Assembly: GCF_013348785.1 (NCBI RefSeq) | Contig: NZ_CP054691.1 | Coordinates: forward strand, 558,001-622,000 | Length of the DNA: 64,000 nucleotides | Reading direction: 5' to 3' | From: Gordonia sp. X0973 | Lineage (GTDB): Bacteria; Actinomycetota; Actinomycetes; Mycobacteriales; Mycobacteriaceae | Shown here: in pieces, positions 46,556 through 56,038 of the stretch | Position numbering within the stretch: the stretch's first letter is position 1 | Layout: every line of letters begins with the position of its first letter | Program-made: the position numbers and the translations under genes | The notes under the pieces: model-generated | The model's input: only the letters and a program-made list of their open reading frames with translations | The model's database searches: none | Told to the model about the DNA's origin: nothing

Positions 46556-46843
46556 ATGTCAAGCCAGTTTGAGGGTCTTTCGCCGATTGTGGTTGCGGCC
46601 CTGAAGTCGCCGAAGGGCACGACGTTGGAGGAGTTACGTGCCCGGTTCCCGGAGGCTGCATCGGCGAGATCTTTGGCTGCGAAGGGCTCGGCTGAGGTGT
46701 TCAAAGCGGAGTTCCGCTGCCGGATGGACGAGGCGCTCTTCGAGTGGAGCAAGCGCAACAGTTGGAAGGTTCCGGATGATGTGGTGCACGAGCTTCGAGA
46801 AGAGGTCTTGTGGCAAATGGAGCGTGATGGCTGGAAGCGGTGA
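46556..46843 (+). CDS. Family A small protein, copy 4 (intact)
   Basis: A 95-residue protein with the full family A layout: SSQFEGLSPIVVAALKSPKG, TTLEELRARFPEAASAR, AEVFKAEFRCRMDEALFEWSKRN and VHELREEVLWQMERDGWKR. It shows what copies 2 and 3 would encode if not frameshifted. The frame is intact and a perfect inverted repeat follows at 46908-46936. Function unknown; context suggests immunity. Confidence 0.65.
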   Translation: MSSQFEGLSPIVVAALKSPKGTTLEELRARFPEAASARSLAAKGSAEVFKAEFRCRMDEALFEWSKRNSWKVPDDVVHELREEVLWQMERDGWKR

Positions 46844-46907
46844 GACACGCGCCAGCACCTGAGGATGATCTCGACGCCCCCAGACGCGCGGTGGCGCCCT
46901 CCGCGGT

Positions 46908-46936
46908 AGTTTGTGACCATATACCGGTCACAAACT
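46908..46936. promoter_or_regulatory. Perfect 11-bp inverted repeat in the 136-bp gap after family A copy 4
   Basis: AGTTTGTGACC (46908-46918) and GGTCACAAACT (46926-46936) are perfect arms around ATATACC. It can be read as a terminator of the A/B transcript or as an operator for the next gene, whose start is 43 bp downstream. GTTTGTGACC recurs at 48637. Confidence 0.5.
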
Positions 46937-46979
46937 TCCGCACTGGTCCGTCAATGGTCTGGACTTTGTGAGATGGAGT

Positions 46980-48014
46980 ATGGGAAAGGGCGGCAACGTG
47001 GTTCCGGAGCTTCCGGAGTGGGCTGATCCGCGTCTGGTGGTCAGACTCCGCGGCGAGGGCAGCGAACTCTTCGTCGTCGACGGAAACCCACATACTTTCA
47101 AGGGCCTGGTCGGACTCTACAGTCTTACAGACCGAGAATATCGGAGCCTATCTGTCCGGCCGCACGAGATTGTGGCTGATTCCGAGTACATCCAGGGCTG
47201 GTTGAGCGGGTATCTGGCGGGCAGTGAGCCGGACGTGCCGCAGGTGTTGTGCCGTACTCGGCGCGACCGCGAACTGGGGTTCTTCCATCGAAATCAGCGC
47301 CCTCTGCCTGTTGATCGAGCTGGAGCTCGCGTTGTTCGGATGCTGCGGACGAGTATCTCGACCTTGGATGCCGAGTACTCGAGGCTGGCCAGCCTGGTCA
47401 ATGGTTTGTCCGAGGTCAGCGGGTTCTGGGGCGATGTCGGTTGGATTGCTGTCGAGCCTTGGAATGACCCGGTCCGGCTGGGGCGGACGGGCAACGAGAT
47501 CGAGCAGCTCTTCGGGTGGCTGAACGGTGGGTTCGAGTTGGCCGAAGATCGGCCGTGGGACCCGACGTTCCGTCTCGCCTGCGAAGGGAGCGACTGGGCG
47601 CCCCAAGGAACCGTCGAGATAGGCGGGACGCTCGGCTGGAGTTCGAGCGTGTTCATCAACGTCGAGGAGTCGGCGTATCGGGCCGTCGGGCTCGAGAACA
47701 ACCCCGCGGCCCTCGTGCAGGCGGTCGTAGCGTCCTACGAACCCGACCTGTTTTCGGTATCGCCCTGCGAGGACGGTGAGCATCCGACCCTCGTCAGTGT
47801 GAGGTACGACGGCGACCTCTTCTCCATCCCCATGGGCCAGGTGACCTACCTCTCGGAGCGTGTCGGCGGCGACCAGGGCGCACGACTCGACCCGGCGTTG
47901 TTCGGGTGTCGCCCCTTCGAAGAAGGCGTCCTGATCGAGTTCACCGGCTCACCAGACGCCTTCACTCCTGCGGTCGCCGAGGCTGCCGCGCGGGCGCTGT
48001 CGTCGGAGGAGTGA
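46980..48014 (+). CDS. Unrecognised protein within the A/B array
   Basis: A 344-residue protein (or 348 if it starts at GTG 46968) that separates A copy 4 from B copy 4. It is acidic and mixed alpha/beta, with SISTLDAEYSRLASLVNGLSE, GNEIEQLFGWLNG, a LGWSSSVFINVEESAYRAV stretch and a C-terminal DAFTPAVAEAAARAL. The SSVFINV and 'NNPAALVQAVVASYEPDL' layout is of the type seen in immunity proteins of bacterial toxin systems, but I do not assign it. No membrane segment. It is richer in G+C than the A/B genes around it, so its origin may differ. Confidence 0.5.
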   Translation: MGKGGNVVPELPEWADPRLVVRLRGEGSELFVVDGNPHTFKGLVGLYSLTDREYRSLSVRPHEIVADSEYIQGWLSGYLAGSEPDVPQVLCRTRRDRELGFFHRNQRPLPVDRAGARVVRMLRTSISTLDAEYSRLASLVNGLSEVSGFWGDVGWIAVEPWNDPVRLGRTGNEIEQLFGWLNGGFELAEDRPWDPTFRLACEGSDWAPQGTVEIGGTLGWSSSVFINVEESAYRAVGLENNPAALVQAVVASYEPDLFSVSPCEDGEHPTLVSVRYDGDLFSIPMGQVTYLSERVGGDQGARLDPALFGCRPFEEGVLIEFTGSPDAFTPAVAEAAARALSSEE

Positions 48015-48020
48015 CGCGCG

Positions 48021-48383
48021 ATGAAGCCACTGCCGCTGGCAGGCACGATCACGAAAGTCAGGCCCGACTTCGCGACCTACATCTACACCGACGGTGGTCA
48101 CGATCTCTGTGTCGAAGCGCCCATGCATGTGCGGGAAGAAGGTCGCGAGTACATCATCGACCCAACTAAGGGCCGACCTGATGTTGATCTGCTCTGCAGG
48201 CTCATCGGCAAGACGATCGTCGAGGCAGAGTATTCCTTCAAGGAAGGCCTGATTTTTACCACGGACGACGGCACCCGGTGTCACGTGCCGCCGATCAAGC
48301 ACTACGAGTCGTGGCAATGCATGGGTGAGGCTGGCTACTGGATCGGGCTGCCCTCGACAGTCCTGAACCCTCCGGTCGATTAG
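48021..48383 (+). CDS. Family B small protein (DUF6188-like), copy 4
   Basis: A 120-residue protein of the B family that is separated from the rest of the array by the 344-residue gene. It keeps MKPLPLAGTITKVRPDFATYI and HYESWQCMGEAGYWIGLPS but has diverged in the centre (HVREEGREYIIDPTKG, LIFTTDDGTRCHVPP). The start is 7 bp after the previous stop, so they are co-transcribed. Its codon use is closer to the high-GC host than copies 1-3, pointing to an older copy or the ancestor. Confidence 0.65.
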   Translation: MKPLPLAGTITKVRPDFATYIYTDGGHDLCVEAPMHVREEGREYIIDPTKGRPDVDLLCRLIGKTIVEAEYSFKEGLIFTTDDGTRCHVPPIKHYESWQCMGEAGYWIGLPSTVLNPPVD

Positions 48384-48386
48384 GCT

Positions 48387-48644
48387 GTGCCGATGTTCCT
48401 CAGCATTGTGATCGCTTTCGGGCTGGTCCTCGTGCCGGCAGCGGCGCTCGCCGGAATCATGGTGTTGATCCGCCGCAAGCAGCGCCGGGACTCGATTCCG
48501 GGGATGGAGTGGAACGAGGCGTTCCTGGGCCGGGCGCAAGAAGCGGCGTATGCGGAAAACTTCGAGCACCGCGACGATCCTCGGCTGCCGCCGGATGTGG
48601 GCGAAGTGCAGCTACCGCGGCGCCGTCAGCGCGGACGTTTGTGA
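48387..48644 (+). CDS. Small single-pass membrane protein
   Basis: An 85-residue protein. Residues 4-27 form one membrane helix (FLSIVIAFGLVLVPAAALAGIMVL) followed by a basic RRKQRRD stop-transfer and a polar tail with FEHRDDPRLPPDVG. The start is GTG 48387 (or ATG 48393), 3 bp after the family B copy 4 stop. It has no recognised domain. A possible terminator (arms 48631-48638 and 48662-48669) covers its end. Confidence 0.55.
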   Translation: MPMFLSIVIAFGLVLVPAAALAGIMVLIRRKQRRDSIPGMEWNEAFLGRAQEAAYAENFEHRDDPRLPPDVGEVQLPRRRQRGRL

Positions 48645-48669
48645 CCGCGGGCTGGTAACAGACGTCCGC
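48631..48669. terminator. Inverted repeat at convergent ends
   Basis: GCGGACGT (48631-48638) pairs with ACGTCCGC (48662-48669) around a 23-bp loop between two convergent genes. It could act as a weak bidirectional terminator. Confidence 0.4.
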
Positions 48670-48670
48670 A

Positions 48671-49678
48671 CTAATCGTCGCGCCGGAAGCGTTGGGCCAA
48701 CCGGGGGTCGTCGAGCCACCAGGGTTGCCCGGGATCGGCGTCGTCTTCGGCAGCCGCTCTAGGGGCAGCCGCGTCCTCCCGTACCGCGGTGCGCCTATCG
48801 TCGTCGCGGAGTCGGTTGAACAGGTAGATCAAGAACGGCAGGCCGAGGACGTCGCCGAGGATCCAGAGCACCCCGGCGCCGTAGGTCTGATCGGTGCGGG
48901 GATCGGGACCCCAGCCTCGATGCAGCGCCTCGTAATACGACGCGGCGACCAACGGTCCCTGCCAGAGGACCACGCCCAGCACCCCGTCGCCCAACGCCTC
49001 GCCAACGCTGATGAGCAGGGCGAGGCTGGCGTGGCGTCGGTGCGGTACCGGGTCGATCTGCAACCTCGCGATGAAGTAGCAGACGCCCACCACGACGAGC
49101 ACCAACCGGGTCGCCGCGTCGACGCCGCTGTGGTGCAGCACCGCCGGATACCACCCGGTCAGATAGAGCAGCCACGGCGTGGCGAGCATCGCGGCCGACG
49201 TCGTCCACGGCGCGAGCAGGAACCCGACGACGGGCGACCGGCCAACGCGTGGCAACCGATTGCGGACGAGGCGCAAAGATGCGGCGACGGTGATCGGCCG
49301 GCCCGCAGCGAGCAGGAACGGCACGAGCATCAAGAGCACCACGACTTGCAGCGCTCGCGCCCAGAACAGCAGGTTTCCGTAGACGCCGGGAAACCCGCTG
49401 CCGGCCCACAGCCACAGCGCGCACCCGAGCAGGAATGCGGTCAGGGGACCGCGCCCCAGCGCAGAACGTCGCCACGCCCAGAGATATGAGGCTCCGACGG
49501 CGACGACCACGACGGTGCCGGCCACGTCGACCCGCCACGCGGTGATCAGGTCGAGCGGGGCGGGTGGCGGCGGCACACCGCCATCGTCGCAGCGCGGCGG
49601 CCCTCCGTCGAACGTCGTGAAATACGCAAATTGGCATTCTCGCCCAAACCGTGTCGGCGTCGCAGACCCCTTGGGCAC
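48671..49678 (-). CDS. CtaG/caa3-type cytochrome oxidase assembly-like membrane protein
   Basis: A 335-residue inner-membrane protein. It has about eight to nine helices between residues 45 and 280. The HHSGVDAATRLVLVVVGV and RLQIDPVPHRRHASLALLIS segments, with LWQGPLVAASYYEALHRGWG, match the caa3_CtaG family, proteins thought to help copper insertion into cytochrome c oxidase. The last 50 residues are an acidic cytosolic tail. GTG 49678 is the frame's first start; one further inside is possible, since the first 40 residues are uncharacteristic. It opposes the small membrane protein gene at 48387 and diverges from the NlpC/P60 gene. Confidence 0.75.
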   Translation of the reverse strand: MPKGSATPTRFGRECQFAYFTTFDGGPPRCDDGGVPPPPAPLDLITAWRVDVAGTVVVVAVGASYLWAWRRSALGRGPLTAFLLGCALWLWAGSGFPGVYGNLLFWARALQVVVLLMLVPFLLAAGRPITVAASLRLVRNRLPRVGRSPVVGFLLAPWTTSAAMLATPWLLYLTGWYPAVLHHSGVDAATRLVLVVVGVCYFIARLQIDPVPHRRHASLALLISVGEALGDGVLGVVLWQGPLVAASYYEALHRGWGPDPRTDQTYGAGVLWILGDVLGLPFLIYLFNRLRDDDRRTAVREDAAAPRAAAEDDADPGQPWWLDDPRLAQRFRRDD

Positions 49679-49759
49679 CAGATTTCACACCAGTCACAAA
49701 GCTGTTTCACCTCGACAACCGATGGATGCAATCGGTCAAACCTGTCGCACGCTGGACTA

Positions 49760-50320
49760 ATGACTCCCAAACACCCGTTTGCGCGCCAGCCTCGCCTGCG
49801 CCTGCCGACCTCGGTCGGGCGCTGGGTGGCGGCACCCGTACTCGTCTCCGCACTGACCGCCGGTGCCATCGTCGGACCACACCTGACCGCTGGGTCGTGG
49901 GGATCCTCCAACGGTGGCTCGTCGGGGTCGTCGGGCTCGGTCGACATCTTCCTGCCCGTCTCCACACCGTCCGGGATGGCGGCGCTTAACCTGGCGATGA
50001 CCCAAGTCGGCAAGCCCTATCGGTGGGGCGGCACCGGCCCCAACAACTGGGATTGCTCGGGCCTGGTCCAGTGGGCGTTCCGCTCCGTCGGCATCAACCT
50101 GCCCCGCGTCAGCCAGCAGCAGGCCAGGGTGGGTAAGGCCATCCCGATCTCGGCGTTGGCTCCGGGCGACGTGATCGTCTTCTACCGCAACGCTTCGCAT
50201 ATCGGCATCTACGCGGGCTTCGGCCAGGTGTTCAACGCCGCCGGACCCAACGGCGTCCCGATCGGATTCAACGCCCTGAACCGGATGCCGCCGATCAAGA
50301 CGATCCGTCGTTACGGCTAG
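49760..50320 (+). CDS. Secreted NlpC/P60 peptidoglycan endopeptidase
   Basis: A 186-residue protein. It starts with a basic stretch and a signal or anchor segment (VAAPVLVSALTAGAIVG near 22-38), then a short Gly/Ser linker and the NlpC/P60 domain at about 75-186. The catalytic Cys is in NWDCSGLVQWAFRS and the His in SHIGIYAGFGQV; GKPYRWGGTGP is the entry motif. Such enzymes cut D-Glu-mDAP peptide links in the cell wall. ATG 49760 was chosen over an upstream in-frame start in the promoter region. The stop codon overlaps the SMI1 gene's stop (50317-50320). Confidence 0.85.
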   Translation: MTPKHPFARQPRLRLPTSVGRWVAAPVLVSALTAGAIVGPHLTAGSWGSSNGGSSGSSGSVDIFLPVSTPSGMAALNLAMTQVGKPYRWGGTGPNNWDCSGLVQWAFRSVGINLPRVSQQQARVGKAIPISALAPGDVIVFYRNASHIGIYAGFGQVFNAAGPNGVPIGFNALNRMPPIKTIRRYG

Positions 50321-50865
50321 GGCAGGGGGTCGAAGGTCGGGGCTTCTCCGCCGAGTTCGACCAGTTCAGTCTGGTACTTCTCGCTGAGCAGGTCCACGAG
50401 GAACGCGGCGATACCGCCGTCGTGGTAAAGCCACAGGCTGCTCAGATCGGTGTAGAGCACCGGCCACTTGTTGGGATCATCGCCGATCCGATGCCAGTAG
50501 CCGTACGACCCGCTCGATCCGCCTCCCCACGCCGCGTAGGGCAGCGGGTCTCCGGCGATCTCGACCGGATGATTCGCGCCATCCGGTCCGAGGCAGGCGA
50601 CGTTGTTGTCCCGTACCCAGTCGCGCGAGTCGGCGAGCTCTGCCATCGCGTCCGGGGCGACTTCGTAGAGATCCTCGCCGCCCGACCCACCGGGAATCCA
50701 CACGGCGACTTCGCCGGCAAAGAGTCCCGGACCGTAGGTCTCCACAATCTGCTTGAAGTCATCGGGAGGCGTGAATCGCAGGTGCGCGGCGACAGCCGCC
50801 CAGTCTGGCCGCGTCCCAGTTGCCGGTGGGACGACGAGTTCTCGCAGCTTTGCGAATGCGGTCAT
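50317..50865 (-). CDS. SMI1/KNR4-family immunity protein
   Basis: A 182-residue protein with the SMI1/KNR4 fold: an N-terminal WAAVAAHLRFTPPDDFKQIVETYGPGLFAGEV block, then DWVRDNNVACLGPDGANHP and WPVLYTDLSSLWLYHDGGIAAFLVDLL. SMI1-type proteins are common immunity partners of bacterial toxins. It lies 10 bp downstream of the secreted nuclease gene on the same strand, so it is very likely its immunity protein. ATG 50865 (MTAFAKLREL) was preferred; an extension to 50916 would run into the nuclease gene. Confidence 0.8.
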   Translation of the reverse strand: MTAFAKLRELVVPPATGTRPDWAAVAAHLRFTPPDDFKQIVETYGPGLFAGEVAVWIPGGSGGEDLYEVAPDAMAELADSRDWVRDNNVACLGPDGANHPVEIAGDPLPYAAWGGGSSGSYGYWHRIGDDPNKWPVLYTDLSSLWLYHDGGIAAFLVDLLSEKYQTELVELGGEAPTFDPLP

Positions 50866-50875
50866 CGAAGGCTCC

Positions 50876-51787
50876 TCAGTTCCGGATCGTGCGGCTGATG
50901 TTGAGGCCGCAGCCACGGGCGATCACGGCGATCGAGACCGGATATGGCGAGGGTCCCATCGCGCCGAAGATTCCGCCCCCGTACATGGGAACCACAATGT
51001 AGTCGACCTTGCAACCGCGGCCGTTCTTCACCGCGTTGTAGACCTGCCGCTCGATGGTCCGCATCTTTGCGTTCGCGCTGCGCGTCAGCGGGACGATATT
51101 CCGGGCGTCGCCACCCTTGCCCCCGAGGATTTTGGCCAACAGATGGCCGCGCACCTGGCGCGACCCGCCGAACCCACGAGGGGTGACTGCGCCGGGGCCT
51201 CGCGAGCGCGACAGGCTACCGGTGTCGAGCATGTCTCTCGACACCTTTGCGTTCATGGTCGACGCGCGGCCCGCCCGCAGTCCGCCGAAGTCGGCGTTGC
51301 CGCCGTCGTTGAACTTCACGTTCCGACCGTTTCCGGGCGTCGTGCGATCGCTCCGAACGTTCTGGCCGGGGCCGTACTTCTCGGGGCGAGGAAAGCCCGG
51401 GGTCGGGTTTGTCGGAGGTCGCATCCGCCCCGGGGGCGGACCGCTTCTACGGCCACCGGGTTGGACCGGTGGTTTGATGCCACGCAATTGGCCCTGGCTT
51501 TGGCATTGCGACAGCTCAGCGGCCAGCGCGTTGCCCCGGGCGATTCCGCGGGCGCGCCACGAGTTGTAGAACGCGACTTGACCAGGGTTGCCGCCTCCGC
51601 GGGCGTTGATGGCACTGACCTGCGAGTTGTAGTTCTGCGCGTCGGCGTTGTGGCTGGCGATCCGGGCCGGAAGCGTGGCGCAATTGGCTGCTTGGGCCGG
51701 GGCGATGGCAGCCGGGATGGCCTCGATGCCGCCGAGAAGTGACGCCACCAGTGCGCCGGAGAGGAGTAGTACGCGTAGTCGTTTCAC
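50876..51787 (-). CDS. Secreted DNA/RNA non-specific endonuclease, probable toxin
   Basis: A 303-residue protein. A signal peptide occupies about residues 1-34 (VLLLSGALVASLLGGIEA, with cleavage near AQA). A Pro/Gly-rich linker (about 100-140) follows, then a nuclease region near 205-260: QVRGHLLAKILGGKGGDARNIVPLTRSANAKMRTIERQVYNAV. This RGH...N block is the core of the NUC/NS_2 endonucleases, with the catalytic His in RGH and the metal Asn in ARNIV. It is followed 10 bp later by a SMI1-type gene. The pair has the layout of a Sec-exported toxin and its cytosolic immunity. Cys residues flank the ends and could form disulfides. Confidence 0.75.
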   Translation of the reverse strand: MKRLRVLLLSGALVASLLGGIEAIPAAIAPAQAANCATLPARIASHNADAQNYNSQVSAINARGGGNPGQVAFYNSWRARGIARGNALAAELSQCQSQGQLRGIKPPVQPGGRRSGPPPGRMRPPTNPTPGFPRPEKYGPGQNVRSDRTTPGNGRNVKFNDGGNADFGGLRAGRASTMNAKVSRDMLDTGSLSRSRGPGAVTPRGFGGSRQVRGHLLAKILGGKGGDARNIVPLTRSANAKMRTIERQVYNAVKNGRGCKVDYIVVPMYGGGIFGAMGPSPYPVSIAVIARGCGLNISRTIRN

Positions 51788-51990
51788 GATTTCCCCGTTC
51801 GATATGCGCCAGCTACGAGTCTCGACGCGTTGATGCGATGCGCGTGTGAGGTTACAACTGGCGGGTCTCGGCCGGGGGTTGCCGTCGTGCCTGCGGATGA
51901 CGTCGAGCGAAACGTTCCGTACGGATGCTCAGGCGGTGTCTGTCCCTCGAGTCCGTAGCGGTGTCGCGGAACTGGCATGACAGCATGCGA

Positions 51991-52037
51991 GGTCTCGATA
52001 CGGTTCCTCGGCTTGCGCCTCGGATCCACTCGACCAC
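51991..52037 (+). repeat. Dispersed repeat in the 297-bp gap before the kshA-linked gene
   Basis: GGTCTCGATACGG at the left and ACTCGACCACC at the right, about 47 bp, nearly identical to the reverse of the right arm at 27176-27223. The whole non-coding stretch 51788-52084, between two minus-strand genes, holds only this element and no other clear signal. Confidence 0.85.
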
Positions 52038-52084
52038 CCCGGATCGAGGTGCCGCGAGTGCGGGTGGAATGCGCTCGACTGCCG

Positions 52085-52471
52085 TCACCAATAGCCGTCG
52101 GGATCGACCTCGGGTCCCTCCCTGGCGATGATGCCCTCGGCGACACCGTGGTCGATCGAGGCCGTCAGGCGCGGGCAGCCGGGCAGCATGGCCGGGTTAC
52201 CGCCGTCGGCGCGCACCTCGTCGAACGCGGGACAGGTCTCGCGGGCCGCAGCGGTCCACTGCACACTCGTCTGGTGCGGGCTGGTCTTCTTGACGAAGAC
52301 GCAGGCGTGGCAGGCGCGGCACTCGATCTCGGTGAGCCCGTTGCGCAGGTAATGCTGCCGGTCGCGGGCGGTGGCGGCCTCGATGGCGGCGCGGCGCTCC
52401 GGGTCGCCGTGGTAGTCGGGGGCTTTCGCCCATCCGCTCCGGGCGTCGGGTCGGTGCGCCGCGCGAGTCAT
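52085..52471 (-). CDS. Cys-rich protein coupled to kshA (Rv3527-like)
   Basis: A 128-residue cytosolic protein. It carries ECRACHACVFVKK, a CxxCxxC cluster, with two later Cys in RETCPAFDE and LPGCPRL, so five Cys in all. The spacing recalls a ferredoxin-like or zinc site but is not the KshB pattern. The ATG directly follows the kshA TAG, so it is tightly coupled to kshA and probably in the same KstR-controlled transcript. M. tuberculosis Rv3527, next to kshA (Rv3526), may be the counterpart; I base this on position. A metal-binding or electron-transfer role is inferred. Confidence 0.65.
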   Translation of the reverse strand: MTRAAHRPDARSGWAKAPDYHGDPERRAAIEAATARDRQHYLRNGLTEIECRACHACVFVKKTSPHQTSVQWTAAARETCPAFDEVRADGGNPAMLPGCPRLTASIDHGVAEGIIAREGPEVDPDGYW

Positions 52472-53641
52472 CTAGACGCTCGCTTCACTCTCGGCGCGCG
52501 CTTCCTCGGCCTTCGCCTCTTCGGCCTGGCGCTTGAGGTTCTCCTGGACTTCGATGTTCCAGTTCTCGACGGCTTTGCTCGTGTCGATCTCGTACTCGAA
52601 GCGCTGCGTCATCTCGTCGGTGACGTCGTCGACATCGACGTAGAACTGCTCGTACCACCGTCGCAGCTGGTACACCGGCCCGTCCTCTTCGACGAGGAGC
52701 GGGTTGTCGATGCGGGTCTTGTGCTTCCAGATCTCGACGTCCTGCAGGAACCCGACCTCGATACCGGAGCTGATCTTCGCCGCCATCTTGGTGGCCTGCT
52801 CCTTGCTCAGCCCCTCGGGGATCTTCGCGATCACGCCGTACATCAGGACGAAGGAGTTCTCGTCGATCGGGTAGTGGCAGTTCGTCAGGATCGTCTCGAT
52901 GGCGTAGCCGCCGTAGTACTGGACCATCGGGTTCAGCATGTAGGAGGGGCCGTAGTACGCGGCGATCGACTCCAGGCGGGTATCGCCGTAGGCGGTGGCG
53001 ATCGCGACGTCCGGCCGGCCGTGGCTGTTCATATACTGCGCGGCGGTCTGCCCCTCGAAGACGTTCTTGAAGTAGTCCGGCAGCGCGTAGTGCACGTAGA
53101 AGAAGTGCGCCATGTCGACGACGTTGTCGATGATCTCGCGGCAGTTGGAGCCCTCGATCACGATGCGGTTCCAGGTCCAGCCGGTCCACTCGTCGGAGCC
53201 GAACTCGTCGAGCTCGGGGATGTAGCACTCCTCCGGCGGCGGGTTGCCCTCCGGGTCGTTGTAGACGAAGACCTGGCCGTTGCGGACCATTGTCGGCCAG
53301 GTGCGGGTCTTGGCCAGCTTCGGGTTGCGCTTCGCGTACGGCACCGTCGCGCAGCGCCCCTTGCCGTTCCACTGCCAGCCGTGGAAGGGACACGCGACGT
53401 TGTCGCCGCGCAGCACGCCCTGGGACAGGTCGCCGCCCATGTGGCGGCAGTAGGCGTCGAGCACCTTGAACTCGCCCTGCGTGTCGGTCCAGGCGACGAG
53501 CTTGGTGCCGAAGACCTCGACGGAGTGCGGCTTGCCGTCGTTGAACTCGTCGATGAGTCCCAGGCAGTGCCAGCCGCGAGCGAACCGCGTGGGCACCTCG
53601 CCGGTATCGATTTCGCGTACCGCCAAGTCTTGTGCGGACAT
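52472..53641 (-). CDS. kshA: 3-ketosteroid 9-alpha-hydroxylase oxygenase subunit KshA
   Basis: A 389-residue Rieske non-heme iron oxygenase that hydroxylates 3-ketosteroids at C9, giving with KstD the ring B opening. The Rieske ligands are Cys65/His67 in YCRHMGG and Cys84/His87 in CPFHGWQW. The mononuclear iron site is NVVDMAHFFYVHYALP (His179, His184). The C-terminal 30 residues are a charged helix. ATG 53641 has GAAGGAG upstream; the longer frame to 53737 crosses the promoter. It is divergent from hsaA with two KstR sites in the 225-bp gap. The reductase KshB is not in this window. Confidence 0.95.
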   Translation of the reverse strand: MSAQDLAVREIDTGEVPTRFARGWHCLGLIDEFNDGKPHSVEVFGTKLVAWTDTQGEFKVLDAYCRHMGGDLSQGVLRGDNVACPFHGWQWNGKGRCATVPYAKRNPKLAKTRTWPTMVRNGQVFVYNDPEGNPPPEECYIPELDEFGSDEWTGWTWNRIVIEGSNCREIIDNVVDMAHFFYVHYALPDYFKNVFEGQTAAQYMNSHGRPDVAIATAYGDTRLESIAAYYGPSYMLNPMVQYYGGYAIETILTNCHYPIDENSFVLMYGVIAKIPEGLSKEQATKMAAKISSGIEVGFLQDVEIWKHKTRIDNPLLVEEDGPVYQLRRWYEQFYVDVDDVTDEMTQRFEYEIDTSKAVENWNIEVQENLKRQAEEAKAEEARAESEASV

Positions 53642-53691
53642 AGCTACTCCTTCAGTGGGCTGCCGATAGCTCTTCGGTCTCGTCTCAATAC

Positions 53692-53705
53692 TAGAACACG
53701 TTACA
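53692..53705. promoter_or_regulatory. KstR operator, kshA-proximal
   Basis: TAGAACACGTTACA matches the KstR motif with an imperfect right arm, 50 bp upstream of the kshA start. Confidence 0.8.
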
Positions 53706-53784
53706 AAAGTGTGCCGTATTCTGCTGCTCGTAGGCAACGATTACACCAGTAAACAGGACGTACGACCCTGGTCTCGACAGAAAT

Positions 53785-53798
53785 AAGAACGTGTTCTA
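53785..53798. promoter_or_regulatory. KstR operator, hsaA-proximal
   Basis: AAGAACGTGTTCTA matches the KstR palindrome with one outer mismatch, 68 bp upstream of the hsaA start. Confidence 0.85.
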
Positions 53799-53866
53799 GT
53801 CTTAGGCCGTACGCTTCGTGACGGTTCGTCATCGACGGCCCGCCACATCACAGGCAGGAGAGGCAG

Positions 53867-56031
<2,165 letters not shown>

Positions 56032-56038
56032 GGCGGCG

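Noticed and set aside
51784..52146. A minus-strand open frame through the gap before the kshA-linked gene
   Set aside because: It runs through the dispersed repeat, has no ribosome-binding site and overlaps the end of the real gene.
52085..52471. Assignment of the small Cys-rich protein as KshB
   Set aside because: KshB is a roughly 350-residue flavin/2Fe-2S reductase; this protein has 128 residues and no flavin or NAD motif.
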